A stretch of DNA of 55,091 bases. Origin: Alistipes sp. GTDB taxonomy: Bacteria > Bacteroidota > Bacteroidia > Bacteroidales > Rikenellaceae. Shown one piece after another: positions 16,386 to 25,663 of this stretch. Below the pieces are notes generated by a model. It made no database searches. It was given only the letters and a program-made list of their open reading frames with translations, and was not told the origin of the DNA. The stretch spans positions 46,630 to 101,720 of the forward strand of contig JAJQCA010000040.1 of NCBI GenBank assembly GCA_021202985.1, read 5' to 3'. Position numbers and translations under genes: made by a program. Position 1 is the stretch's first letter, and the number at the start of each line of letters is the position of its first letter.

Positions 16386-18653
16386 ATGAGACGAATTATC
16401 GCTTACAGCGTACTGCTTATTATAGCCGTGGCGTTTCCCTCGCAGGCTAGAGCGCAGATTGTAACCGGCCGGGTTATTGGCGTGGACGACGGCGGAAGGG
16501 TCGACCTCGAAGGGGCTACGGTCTTTTGGGAAGGGACTGCGGAAGGGGTAGTAGCAGGCAAAGACGGCTACTTCACTATCGCCCCGTCACGAACGGGCGT
16601 GAAGCGACTTACCGCTTCATACCTCGGATACAGGTCGTTGACTATCGATATAACGGACTACGAGGAGTGGTACGTCGAATTCGAGTTGACATACATACAG
16701 GATATCGAGGAGATAGTGGTGGAAAGGCGAAGGAGCGGCACTACATTCTCGCGCCTTGCCACGCAGAAACTCGAGACCATAACCGGGGCGGGCCTTATGA
16801 AAATGGCCTGCTGCAACCTCTCGGAGAGTTTCGAGAACAGCGCCACGGTGACGGTCGGCTTCACCGACGCGGTGTCGGGAGCCAAGCAGGTGCAACTGCT
16901 CGGGCTGTCGGGAATCTACACCCAGATGCTGGACGAGAACGTCCCCACGATGCGCGGGCTGGCATCCACCTACGGCTGGAACTATACGCCCGGCCCGTGG
17001 CTGGAGACCATCCACATCTCCAAAGGGGCCTCAACGGTGGTAAACGGTTACGAATCCATAGCCGGACAGATAAACCTCGAATTCAAGAAGCCCGACAACT
17101 CCGAGACCCTTTTCATAAACCTGTACGGCGACGAGTCGGCCCGTGCCGAGGCCAACATAACCTCGGCCGTGCGCATAAACGACAAGCTGACCACCGGGCT
17201 GTTCCTCCACGGGTCGGCGGAACGGATGGGCCACGACACCAACGACGACGGTTTCCTCGACCAGCCGCGCACCAAGCTGGTGAACGTCTACAACCGCTGG
17301 ATGTGGATTAACCCGGACACCGGCGTGGAATCCCGTACGGGGGTCAAGTTCCTTTACGACCGCAGGGAAGGCGGCCAGACCGGCGAATATAAAGCCGCCG
17401 GGGACGCGTATGTGACCGACATCACAAACCGCGGGATAAGCGTCTTTAACAAAACAGGGGTAAAGATGGGACATCGCGAAGGCCAGAGCCTCGGGGTGAT
17501 TACCAGCTACACCAATTACCGGCAGGAGTCGCGGTTCGGCCTTAAAGAGTACGAAGGGACCCAGAACACCTTCTACCTCAACACCCTGTTCAGTTCTTTC
17601 ATTAACAATACCAACCACCGTTACACTACCGGGGCCAGCTTTAATTTCGACGATATCGACGCCACCTATTCGGACGCCCTTCCCTTTAACAACACCCCGC
17701 CAACCCGTGTGGGACGCAGGGAAGCCGTGGGAGGGGCATACGCACAGTACACCTACGACTGGTTCGACAAGCTGACCGTGCTGGCCGGTATGAGGGTCGA
17801 CTACAACAGCCGTTACGGCTGGTTGTTCACGCCCCGCGCCAACGTCCGGTACGCCTTCACCGATCGGATCGTATTCCGCGCGTCGGCCGGAAAGGGTTAC
17901 CGCTCACCGGATGTAATTACGGACAATATCGGGCTGATGGCCACTTCGCGCAACTTCGTGGTATCGGGAATAGCGGACCTCGATATAGAGAGGGCGTGGA
18001 ACTACGGCGCTAATATAGCGTTCTATATTCCGTCGTGGCAGGCCTCCACCGATATCGTGCTCAGCCTCGATTATTTCCATACCGACTTCCAGAACCAGGC
18101 CGTGATAGACATGGAGCGCGGCACGCGACACGTCTATTTTTACAACCTCGAAGGCAAGTCTTACGCCGACGCATGGCAGGCGGACCTTTCCGTACCGCTG
18201 GCCCGGGGATTGGAGCTCCTTACGGCATTCCGTTACAACGAGACCCGTATTACGTACACCGACGCGGACGGCAAACGTTACCGCAAAGAGAAACCGCTCA
18301 CCTCACGCTACCGAGGCCTTGTGAACCTCTCGTACGCGACCCGGTTCCAGAAATGGGTGTTCGACGCCACAGCCCAGTTTAACGGGCCCACCCGCCTGCC
18401 CGGCCTGCAGGGATACGGCTCCCCGACCGAGCATTCGCCTTTCTTCGCCGTCTATTTCTTCCAGGTAACCAAGAATACGCACCGGTTCGATATCTACGCC
18501 GGAGTTGAAAACATATTCGACTACAAGCAGAAAGACCCGATACTCAACCCGGGCGACCCGTTCGGCACGGGATTCGATTCATCCCGGATATGGGGTCCGC
18601 TTATGGGGCGCAAAATTTATGCGGGGATCCGGCTCAGGATAGGCCGCTTTTAA
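16386..18653 (+). CDS. TonB-dependent receptor, probable metal or metallophore uptake
   Basis: This 755-residue outer-membrane receptor begins with a signal peptide (1-23, ending ARA). Residues about 24-100 form a carboxypeptidase-regulatory-like domain (VTGRVIG... GYFTIAP). A plug domain (about 115-235) includes the segment ACCNLSESFENS with adjacent C142-C143, GAKQVQLLGLSG and the INLEFKKP plug end. The rest is a 22-strand-type barrel ending in an aromatic/charged C-terminal strand (RIGRF). Thirty nucleotides downstream is a small exported HMA protein, so a heavy-metal substrate such as copper is likely by context. That is inference; the receptor itself does not show the ligand. Confidence 0.92.
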   Translation: MRRIIAYSVLLIIAVAFPSQARAQIVTGRVIGVDDGGRVDLEGATVFWEGTAEGVVAGKDGYFTIAPSRTGVKRLTASYLGYRSLTIDITDYEEWYVEFELTYIQDIEEIVVERRRSGTTFSRLATQKLETITGAGLMKMACCNLSESFENSATVTVGFTDAVSGAKQVQLLGLSGIYTQMLDENVPTMRGLASTYGWNYTPGPWLETIHISKGASTVVNGYESIAGQINLEFKKPDNSETLFINLYGDESARAEANITSAVRINDKLTTGLFLHGSAERMGHDTNDDGFLDQPRTKLVNVYNRWMWINPDTGVESRTGVKFLYDRREGGQTGEYKAAGDAYVTDITNRGISVFNKTGVKMGHREGQSLGVITSYTNYRQESRFGLKEYEGTQNTFYLNTLFSSFINNTNHRYTTGASFNFDDIDATYSDALPFNNTPPTRVGRREAVGGAYAQYTYDWFDKLTVLAGMRVDYNSRYGWLFTPRANVRYAFTDRIVFRASAGKGYRSPDVITDNIGLMATSRNFVVSGIADLDIERAWNYGANIAFYIPSWQASTDIVLSLDYFHTDFQNQAVIDMERGTRHVYFYNLEGKSYADAWQADLSVPLARGLELLTAFRYNETRITYTDADGKRYRKEKPLTSRYRGLVNLSYATRFQKWVFDATAQFNGPTRLPGLQGYGSPTEHSPFFAVYFFQVTKNTHRFDIYAGVENIFDYKQKDPILNPGDPFGTGFDSSRIWGPLMGRKIYAGIRLRIGRF

Positions 18654-18682
18654 TTAACTTTACGGTATAAAACATAACAGCT

Positions 18683-18994
18683 ATGAAAAACCTGATGATA
18701 ATTATGGCGCTGGCGGTCTTCGCCGTAAGCGGGGCATTTGCGGCCCCCGCGAGCCAGCAAGGCAGGAAGAATACGGAGACCGTGGTATACGACGTAAACG
18801 TGCACTGCCATAACTGCAAAGCCAAAATCGAGCGGCATATCCCTTTCGAAAGGGGTATCAAGGACATGGACGTAGATATCGACGGGCAGCGCGTGACGGT
18901 CAAATACGACCCCCGGAAGAACACACCCGAAGCTATCGCAGAAGCCATCCGTGAGCTGGGTTACACCTGCACGGTAGTAGAGCCGGAAGAATAA
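18683..18994 (+). CDS. Exported heavy-metal-associated (HMA) domain protein
   Basis: This 103-residue protein has a signal peptide (about 1-20, ending GAFAA). A single HMA ferredoxin-like domain (about 31-100) follows. The metal loop reads NVHCHNCKAK, with C42-x2-C45 and a His on each side of the first Cys. Typical HMA domains have GMxCxxC, so the Gly-Met is replaced here. The pattern TVKYDPRKNTPEAIAEAIRELGY is the usual second half. It is in the same transcription unit as the TonB receptor, so it probably binds the imported metal in the periplasm. Copper is the best guess, not shown. Confidence 0.9.
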   Translation: MKNLMIIMALAVFAVSGAFAAPASQQGRKNTETVVYDVNVHCHNCKAKIERHIPFERGIKDMDVDIDGQRVTVKYDPRKNTPEAIAEAIRELGYTCTVVEPEE

Positions 18995-19002
18995 ACGCCT
19001 GT

Positions 19003-19020
19003 ACCGGGGTCGGCCCCGGT
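19003..19020 (+). other. Hairpin after the HMA gene
   Basis: A 7-bp GC stem (19003-19009 with 19014-19020, loop TCGG) lies 8 nt after the HMA stop, without a T tract. The stronger terminator follows at 19041. Confidence 0.5.
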
Positions 19021-19040
19021 GTAATGTATCGTTTGCCTTT

Positions 19041-19083
19041 AATAAACAGGGGAAGCCGCTGTAAGCGGCTTCCCCTGTTTATT
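19041..19083 (+). terminator. Strong terminator of the TonB receptor-HMA operon
   Basis: A perfect 19-bp stem (19041-19059 with 19065-19083, loop TGTAA) has A-rich and T-rich ends. Because both ends are suitable, it could act in either direction. Confidence 0.92.
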
Positions 19084-19104
19084 ACCGAATTATGGGCTGC
19101 GATG

Positions 19105-19135
19105 TTGGCCGGTCCGGAAATTATGACTACTTTTG
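19105..19135 (+). promoter_or_regulatory. Promoter of the car operon
   Basis: TTG at 19105-19107, a 20-bp spacer, and TACTTTTG at 19128-19135 match the Bacteroidetes consensus in both boxes. Initiation near 19142 leaves a leader of about 168 nt before carA. This is one of the three cleanest promoters in the window. Confidence 0.85.
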
Positions 19136-19141
19136 CACTTC

Positions 19142-19309
19142 GGATAAACCTGCGGTAACATACCTTTAGAGCTTACCTTTTCCACCGCGGGCTAACACTA
19201 AAACAGCAGGGGTCCCGGCGGGACATTCGTACGGCTTTGCGGCCATACCCACCGGTCAGTACACACCGGCCCGACGCGAGAATTTTACGGTAATAATCCG
19301 AAAATCAAT
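19142..19309 (+). other. Untranslated leader of carA
   Basis: This is the inferred 168-nt leader of the car operon. It is GC-rich, and no leader peptide or PyrR-type or other known regulatory fold was recognised. Its length leaves room for regulation. Confidence 0.4.
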
Positions 19310-20401
19310 ATGCCAGAAAGAAAGAAAGCCACGCTTATCCTCGAAGACGGTACACGCTTCGAAGGGTATTCATTCGGCCATCCTGCCCCTGCCGTCGGCG
19401 AGGTGGTGTTCAACACCGCCATGACGGGCTACCCGGAGAGCCTTACCGACCCGTCGTACAACGGACAGATACTCGTCATAACATACCCGCTGATAGGTAA
19501 TTACGGGGTACCGAGCGACGAACGGGAAAACGGTATTCCACGTTTTTACGAGTCGGACCGCATACAGGTGCGGGCGTTGGTGGTGTCGGACTATTCGTTC
19601 GAGCACAGCCATTGGAACGCCAGCAAGAGCCTCGACGAGTGGCTGCGCGAGCACGGCATACCGGCCGTTTACGGCGTGGACACGCGGCAGATTACCAAAA
19701 TAATCCGTGAGAAGGGCGTGATGCTCGGTAAAATCGCCGTGGAAGGCGACCCGGAACCGGAAGATTTCACGGACCCGAACACAGAAAACCTCGTGGCGGC
19801 TTCGAGCTGCACGGAGGTGCAGACCTACGGCAGCGGGCGGTACCGCATCGTGCTGGTGGACTGCGGGTGCAAGTACAACATCATCCGGTGTCTCCTTCGG
19901 CGGGACACCACCGTGGTCCGCGTCCCGTGGAACCACGACTTTACCGGCATGGACTACGACGGGGTGATGATAAGCAACGGCCCGGGGGACCCGGCGATGG
20001 CCCGGGAGACTGTCGGCATCGTCCGCAGGGCGATGGAGTCGGGAAAACCTGTTTTCGGGATATGTATGGGTAACCAGATACTCTCGATGGCGGCCGGAGC
20101 CAGCACCTACAAGCTCAAATACGGCCACCGCAGCCACAACCAGCCGGTGGTGATGTGCGGGAGCGACAAGGCTTACATAACCTCGCAGAACCACGGCTAC
20201 GCGGTCGACCCCTCCGCCCTGGGCGAGGAGTGGGAGCCGTTTTTCACCAACCTCAACGACGGCACCAATGAGGGTATCCGCCACCGGTCGAAGCCCTTCT
20301 TCTCGGTGCAGTTCCACCCTGAAGCCACGAGCGGCCCGGTGGACACCGAATACCTGTTCGATGTGCTTATAGACGAAATCAGAAAACAGAAGGGCGAATA
20401 G
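19310..20401 (+). CDS. carA: Carbamoyl-phosphate synthase, small (glutaminase) subunit
   Basis: This 363-residue subunit hydrolyses glutamine and delivers ammonia to CarB for carbamoyl phosphate, the shared precursor of pyrimidines and arginine. The N-terminal CarA domain has ILEDGTRFEG, FNTAMTGYPESLTDPSY and GIPAVYGVDTRQITKIIREKG. The class-I glutaminase domain (about 178-360) carries the triad C252 (in GICMGNQ), H336 and E338 (in FHPE). The length is normal. Unusually, carB does not follow directly: two ABC transporter genes lie between (12-nt gap to the first). Confidence 0.97.
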   Translation: MPERKKATLILEDGTRFEGYSFGHPAPAVGEVVFNTAMTGYPESLTDPSYNGQILVITYPLIGNYGVPSDERENGIPRFYESDRIQVRALVVSDYSFEHSHWNASKSLDEWLREHGIPAVYGVDTRQITKIIREKGVMLGKIAVEGDPEPEDFTDPNTENLVAASSCTEVQTYGSGRYRIVLVDCGCKYNIIRCLLRRDTTVVRVPWNHDFTGMDYDGVMISNGPGDPAMARETVGIVRRAMESGKPVFGICMGNQILSMAAGASTYKLKYGHRSHNQPVVMCGSDKAYITSQNHGYAVDPSALGEEWEPFFTNLNDGTNEGIRHRSKPFFSVQFHPEATSGPVDTEYLFDVLIDEIRKQKGE

Positions 20402-20413
20402 CCCGCGGCGGAG

Positions 20414-21325
20414 ATGAGCGTATTATCGGTAGAGCATATTTCGAAAAGTTACAGGACCGTCCGGGCGCTTCGCGACGTGACGTTCGACGTGCCGCGCGGT
20501 AGCGTCTTCGGGATCCTCGGCCCCAACGGGAGCGGCAAGACCACGCTGCTGGGCATAGTGACGGGGGTGCTGAACCCCGACGCGGGAAGTTTCAGCCTCT
20601 TCGGCGAGACCTCCACCCCGGCAAACCTGCTTCGCAAAAGGACCGGCACCCTGCTCGAAACGCCCAACTTCTACCACTACCTTTCGGCCTACGACAACCT
20701 TGTGATAACCTCCGGGATTAAAGGCCGGGGCCGCGGAGAGATTGACGGCATACTGCTCAAAGTCGGACTGCATGAACGGCGCGACAGTAAATTCAGCACC
20801 TTCTCTCTGGGGATGAAACAACGCCTGGGCATAGCGGCCGCCCTGCTGGGCGATCCGGAACTGCTGATTCTGGACGAACCGACCAACGGGCTGGACCCCG
20901 AGGGGATAGCCGAAATCCGGAACCTTATAAAGGAACTCGGCGCCGCGGGCCACACCATTGTGATGGCAAGCCACCTGCTGGACGAGGTGGAAAAGGTATG
21001 CACCCATGTGGCGATACTGAAAAAGGGTAAGTTGCTCGCTGCCGGTAAAACGGACGAAATTATGTCCGAAGGCGATATTGTGGAGGTCTCCGCGGCGGAT
21101 ACCGACCGGCTTCTCGAACTGCTCCGGCAGAGCTACCCCGGGCAGAAAATCACTCGCGACGGGGACACGGTTAGGCTCTGCTTCACCGGCGGAGGCACCG
21201 ACACGGCCGCCGTGAACGAACTTTGCCACGAGGGCGGCGTCGTACTGACCAAACTGCTGCTCCGCAGGCAGAGCCTCGAGAGCATGTTCCTCGAATTGGT
21301 ATCCACCCCGTCAAACGACCGTTAA
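20414..21325 (+). CDS. ABC transporter ATP-binding protein (ABC-2 type)
   Basis: This 303-residue protein is the ATPase of an ABC-2 type exporter. Walker A is GPNGSGKTT (36-44), the signature is SLGMKQR (131-137), Walker B is LLILDEP (150-156) followed by TNGLDPEG, and the switch His is in MASHLLDE. A C-terminal regulatory domain of about 80 residues resembles that of the BcrA/CcmA-like group. It lies 12 nt after carA and 1 nt before its permease, so all four genes carA-ATPase-permease-carB look like one operon. The substrate is unknown; the context gives no direct biochemical tie to carbamoyl phosphate. Confidence 0.93.
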   Translation: MSVLSVEHISKSYRTVRALRDVTFDVPRGSVFGILGPNGSGKTTLLGIVTGVLNPDAGSFSLFGETSTPANLLRKRTGTLLETPNFYHYLSAYDNLVITSGIKGRGRGEIDGILLKVGLHERRDSKFSTFSLGMKQRLGIAAALLGDPELLILDEPTNGLDPEGIAEIRNLIKELGAAGHTIVMASHLLDEVEKVCTHVAILKKGKLLAAGKTDEIMSEGDIVEVSAADTDRLLELLRQSYPGQKITRDGDTVRLCFTGGGTDTAAVNELCHEGGVVLTKLLLRRQSLESMFLELVSTPSNDR

Positions 21326-21326
21326 G

Positions 21327-22139
21327 ATGTTGCGATTGCTAAAAATAGAATGGCTGAAAGTCCGCAGGTACCGGGCCTTTATCCTACTCTCCGCGGTATT
21401 CGCTGTCAGCGTCGTGGGGCTTAACTACATAGTTTACACCCAGGTCGGGCGGCTGGGAGACATGACCACCCAGTACGGCGGCCCGGAAGGCGCGGGACTC
21501 GGCGGGATGCTGATCGGCCACCCGTTCGCATACCCCGAGGTATGGCAGTCGGTGACCTACCTGAGCAGCTTCCTGCTTTTTATACCGGGGCTTATAATAA
21601 TCCTGCTCACGGCGAACGAATACAGCTTTAAAACCCACCGCCAGGCCGTTATCGACGGGCTGAGCCGCCGCCAGTTCATGGCGGCGAAAATAGGGGTGGT
21701 ATTGGTTACAAGCCTGTTTGTAACGGTGCTGGCTGTAATAACTGCTTGTATCTTCGCATCGGCCGGAAGCGCGGGTTTTACACTGGCCGGCACGAGGTAC
21801 GTGGGCTATTTCTTCGTTCAGGCGGTTTCATATATGAGCATGGCGCTTCTGCTCGTGCTTTTCTTTAAACGGTCGGGGATAGCCATCGGGGTCTACTTTC
21901 TCTATGTGTTTATCATAAAAAACCTGTTGGCCCTGCTGTTGAGTCACAAGGTCTCCGAAGGGCTGGGAAACTACCTGCCCGTCAAGTCGGCCGACCTCCT
22001 GATTCCCGCACCCACCAGCCTGGGGAAAATGTTTACGTTCAACCATCCCGACGCCACCGCGATGCTGGTTGCCAGCATCGTGTGGATAGTACTCCTGCTC
22101 TGGTACTGTACCTACCGGTTCGAAAAGAGCGACCTTTAA
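21327..22139 (+). CDS. ABC-2 type transporter permease
   Basis: This 270-residue membrane protein has about six membrane segments (about 17-36, 75-97, 117-142, 155-176, 181-202, 241-262). Its first residues (MLRLLKIEWLKVRRYR) are a basic amphipathic helix typical of ABC-2 permeases. It begins 1 nt after the ATPase stop and ends 28 nt before carB. The two would form a homodimeric or heterodimeric exporter. The substrate is not inferable. Confidence 0.88.
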   Translation: MLRLLKIEWLKVRRYRAFILLSAVFAVSVVGLNYIVYTQVGRLGDMTTQYGGPEGAGLGGMLIGHPFAYPEVWQSVTYLSSFLLFIPGLIIILLTANEYSFKTHRQAVIDGLSRRQFMAAKIGVVLVTSLFVTVLAVITACIFASAGSAGFTLAGTRYVGYFFVQAVSYMSMALLLVLFFKRSGIAIGVYFLYVFIIKNLLALLLSHKVSEGLGNYLPVKSADLLIPAPTSLGKMFTFNHPDATAMLVASIVWIVLLLWYCTYRFEKSDL

Positions 22140-22167
22140 CGCGAGATAATAAGTAAAACGATATACA

Positions 22168-25100
22168 ATGAGCAACGACATCAAGAAAGTAGTGCTGCTG
22201 GGTTCCGGGGCATTGAAGATAGGAGAGGCGGGAGAGTTCGATTATTCCGGCTCCCAGGCGTTGAAGGCGCTCCGCGAAGAGGGGGTATACACGGTACTGA
22301 TAAACCCTAATATCGCCACTATCCAGACCTCGGAGAACATCGCCGACCAGGTCTATTTCCTGCCCGTAACGCCGGAATTCGTGGAGGAGGTTATCGCCAA
22401 AGAACGGCCGGACGGTATCCTGCTGGCTTTCGGCGGCCAGACGGCGCTAAATTGCGGTGTGAAGCTCTACCAGAGCGGGGTGCTGGAAAAATACGGCGTC
22501 CGTGTACTGGGAACGCCCGTGCAGGCCATAATCGACACGGAAGACCGCGAGAAATTCGTTACCAAACTCGACCAGATAGACGTCCGTACCATCAGGAGCG
22601 AAGCCGTTACCACCGTCGCCGATGCCAAAAGGGTCGCGGCCGAACTGGGATATCCGGTAATTATCCGCGCGGCCTATACGCTGGGCGGGCTGGGTTCCGG
22701 CTTCTGTGACAACGAGGAGCAGATGGAAGCCCTCGCAGGCAAGGCGTTCAACTACTCCCCGCAGATACTGGTGGAGAAGTCGCTCAAGGGCTGGAAGGAG
22801 GTCGAGTACGAGGTGGTCCGCGACCGCTTCGACAACTGCATAACGGTGTGCAATATGGAGAACTTCGACCCGCTGGGCATCCACACCGGCGAGAGTATCG
22901 TGGTCGCCCCGTCGCAGACCCTCACCAACTCCGAGTACCACAAACTGCGGGAGCTGGCCATTAAAATCGTACGCCATATCGGCATCGTGGGCGAGTGTAA
23001 CGTGCAGTATGCCCTCGACCCCGAATCGGAGGATTACCGGGTCATAGAGGTAAACGCGCGGCTTAGCCGCTCGTCGGCACTGGCGTCCAAAGCCACCGGT
23101 TACCCGCTGGCCTTCGTGGCTGCCAAACTCGGCCTGGGCTACGGACTTCACCAGCTCAAGAATTCGGTAACCGGCTGCACCACTGCCTGTTTCGAACCGG
23201 CGCTGGACTATATCGTCTGCAAGATACCGCGCTGGGACCTCGGGAAGTTCAAAGGCGTGTCGCGCGAGCTGGGTTCCAGCATGAAATCCGTGGGAGAGGT
23301 TATGGCCATAGGCCGTAATTTCGAGGAGGCCATACAAAAGGGCCTCAGGATGATAGGACAGGGAATGCACGGGTTCGTGGCGAACCGCGAACTGGGCACG
23401 GACGACCTCGACAGCGCCTTGTCTCACCCCACGGATAAACGCATATTCCTGATAGCAAACGCACTGCGAAAGGGATACACGGTCGACCGCATCCACGAGC
23501 TGACCCGCATCGACCGGTGGTTCCTGTCGAAACTGAAGAACATACTCGACACGGAGGACCGTCTGGGTGAATACTCCTCTCCCCGTGATATTCCCGACGA
23601 ACTGCTGCGTGAGGCCAAGCAGAAAGGGTTCTCCGACTTCCAGATAGCCCGCACCCTGAGCGATCCCGCACCAGAAGAGATGGACGCGGCGGTTTCTGCT
23701 GTGAGGGCGCGGCGCAAGGAGGCGGGAATAGTGCCTTATGTCAAACAGATAGACACTCTGGCCGCCGAGTATCCGGCACAGACCAACTACCTCTACCTGA
23801 CCTACAACGCCTCGGCCCACGACATAGGTTTCCAGCAGGATGGCCGGTCTGTCATAGTACTCGGGTCCGGCGCTTACCGTATCGGAAGCTCGGTGGAGTT
23901 CGACTGGTGTTCGGTCAATGCGGCGCAGACCATCCGCAACAGCGATTTCCGCTCCGTGATAATCAACTATAACCCGGAAACCGTGTCGACAGACTACGAC
24001 ATGTGCGACCGGCTCTATTTCGACGAGCTCACCCTCGAAAGGGTGCTCGACATAACCGACCTCGAATCGCCGAGGGGAGTAATCGTTTCCGTAGGGGGCC
24101 AGATACCCAACAACCTCGCCTTGCGGCTCGACGCCGAGAACGTCCCCATACTCGGTACGGCGGCAATGGATATCGACCGGGCGGAAGACCGCCATAAATT
24201 TTCCAGCATGTGCGATGAGGCCGGAATCGACCAGCCCCGCTGGAAGGAACTAACCTCGCTCGAGGACATCTACCGTTTCGCAGACGAGGTAGGTTTCCCG
24301 CTGCTTATACGTCCTTCCTACGTACTTTCCGGCGCGGCAATGAACGTGGTATCGAACCGCGACGAGCTGGAAGGCTTCCTGACCCTTGCCACCAACGTGT
24401 CCAAACAACATCCGGTGGTTGTGACCGAGTTTATCGAAAACGCCAAGGAAATCGAAATCGACGCCGTGGCGCGCAACGGGGAGGTACTCATTTACGCCAT
24501 ATCGGAACACGTTGAGTTCGCCGGGGTCCACTCGGGCGACGCCACGATGGTATTCCCGCCCCAGAAGATGTACGTGGAAACCATGCGCCGTATCAAAAAA
24601 ATTTCGCGCCTTATCGCCGAAAACCTCCGTATCACCGGCCCGTTCAACATGCAGTTGATGGCTAAGGACAACGACATTAAGGTTATAGAGTGTAACCTTC
24701 GCGCCTCGCGCAGCTTCCCGTTCGTATCAAAGGTACTCAAGGTTAATTTCATAGAGATTGCCACGAAGGTGATGCTCGGGCTGGATGCGGATATTCCGCA
24801 CAAATCGGCCTTCGATCTGGACTACATCGGTATCAAAGCCCCGCAGTTTTCGTTCTCACGCCTTCAGAAGGCGGACCCGGTGCTGGGCGTGGAAATGGCA
24901 TCGACAGGCGAGGTGGGGTGTATCGGTGAAGATTTCCACGAGGCTATACTGAAAGCGATGCTCTCGGTGGGTTACCGCATCCCGGAGCGCAATATCCTGC
25001 TTTCGACCGGAGACGCCAAATCCAAGGCGGAACTACTCCCCGCCGCCCGCGCGCTGCAAACACGGGGCTACAACCTCTACGCAACCAAAGGAACCGCGGA

Positions 25101-25386
25101 TTATCTCGCCCACAACGGTATCCGGGCCGAGGTGCTCCACTGGCCCGATTCGGTACAACAGCCCAACACGCTCGACTATATCCGCAATAAGCAGGTAGAC
25201 CTCGTTATAAACATACCCAAGAATCTATCGGCGAGCGAACTGAGCAACGACTACACGATACGCCGAAGCGCCATAGACTTCAACGTACCGCTTATCACTA
25301 ACGCGCGGCTGGCCAGCGCGTTCATAACGGCCTTCTGTAAGCTCGACCGGAAGGATATACGGATAAAGAGTTGGAATGAATATTAA
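22168..25386 (+). CDS. carB: Carbamoyl-phosphate synthase, large subunit
   Basis: This 1072-residue cytoplasmic subunit makes carbamoyl phosphate from bicarbonate, ammonia and two ATP. Both ATP-grasp halves are present. The first begins KKVVLLGSGALKIGEAGEFDYSG and contains the IIRAAYTLGGLGSG loop. The second begins VIVLGSGAYRIGSSVEFDW and contains LLIRPSYVLSG. The C-terminal MGS-like allosteric domain (about 940-1072) includes LLSTGDAKSKAE and NIPKN. The length is full. It is separated from carA by an ABC transporter gene pair. The downstream gap holds a palindromic repeat, and the next gene is convergent. Confidence 0.97.
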   Translation: MSNDIKKVVLLGSGALKIGEAGEFDYSGSQALKALREEGVYTVLINPNIATIQTSENIADQVYFLPVTPEFVEEVIAKERPDGILLAFGGQTALNCGVKLYQSGVLEKYGVRVLGTPVQAIIDTEDREKFVTKLDQIDVRTIRSEAVTTVADAKRVAAELGYPVIIRAAYTLGGLGSGFCDNEEQMEALAGKAFNYSPQILVEKSLKGWKEVEYEVVRDRFDNCITVCNMENFDPLGIHTGESIVVAPSQTLTNSEYHKLRELAIKIVRHIGIVGECNVQYALDPESEDYRVIEVNARLSRSSALASKATGYPLAFVAAKLGLGYGLHQLKNSVTGCTTACFEPALDYIVCKIPRWDLGKFKGVSRELGSSMKSVGEVMAIGRNFEEAIQKGLRMIGQGMHGFVANRELGTDDLDSALSHPTDKRIFLIANALRKGYTVDRIHELTRIDRWFLSKLKNILDTEDRLGEYSSPRDIPDELLREAKQKGFSDFQIARTLSDPAPEEMDAAVSAVRARRKEAGIVPYVKQIDTLAAEYPAQTNYLYLTYNASAHDIGFQQDGRSVIVLGSGAYRIGSSVEFDWCSVNAAQTIRNSDFRSVIINYNPETVSTDYDMCDRLYFDELTLERVLDITDLESPRGVIVSVGGQIPNNLALRLDAENVPILGTAAMDIDRAEDRHKFSSMCDEAGIDQPRWKELTSLEDIYRFADEVGFPLLIRPSYVLSGAAMNVVSNRDELEGFLTLATNVSKQHPVVVTEFIENAKEIEIDAVARNGEVLIYAISEHVEFAGVHSGDATMVFPPQKMYVETMRRIKKISRLIAENLRITGPFNMQLMAKDNDIKVIECNLRASRSFPFVSKVLKVNFIEIATKVMLGLDADIPHKSAFDLDYIGIKAPQFSFSRLQKADPVLGVEMASTGEVGCIGEDFHEAILKAMLSVGYRIPERNILLSTGDAKSKAELLPAARALQTRGYNLYATKGTADYLAHNGIRAEVLHWPDSVQQPNTLDYIRNKQVDLVINIPKNLSASELSNDYTIRRSAIDFNVPLITNARLASAFITAFCKLDRKDIRIKSWNEY

Positions 25387-25458
25387 TGGTTAGGGGCCTG
25401 ACCCGCAATATCCAAAGATTAATCTAAAGATCTGTCCTTGCGTAATTATACCATAGGC

Positions 25459-25533
25459 AGATCCTTCGTCTCATTTCGGCTCCTCAGGATGATGCTATAT
25501 AAATAGTGTCATTCTGAGTGAAGCGAAGAATCT
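25459..25533. repeat. Single palindromic MITE-like repeat, related to the 15.9-16.2 kb units
   Basis: The 75-bp element runs from AGATCCTTCG to CGAAGAATCT, an imperfect inverted pair at the ends. An inner arm pairs CTCAGGATGA with TCATTCTGAG around an AT-rich centre (TGCTATATAAATAGTG). The same half-sites occur in the 15882-16230 array. It sits between the convergent carB and PurF-like genes and may serve as a terminator-like hairpin. Confidence 0.8.
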
Positions 25534-25663
25534 ACTCCGGAAGAAAGTAAATTAAGCGTACCACTATGAGGGCGGCGGCGTGGCCTGCTCTATAGTTTTA
25601 CTCTCCTATGGTTTCTTATAATGTCGTTGATTGGACACCATCCTGAAACCTGCCTGCCCGCAA

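Noticed and set aside
22447-24195. 582-codon open frame on the minus strand
   Set aside because: Antisense shadow of carB; no recognisable motif and no promoter.
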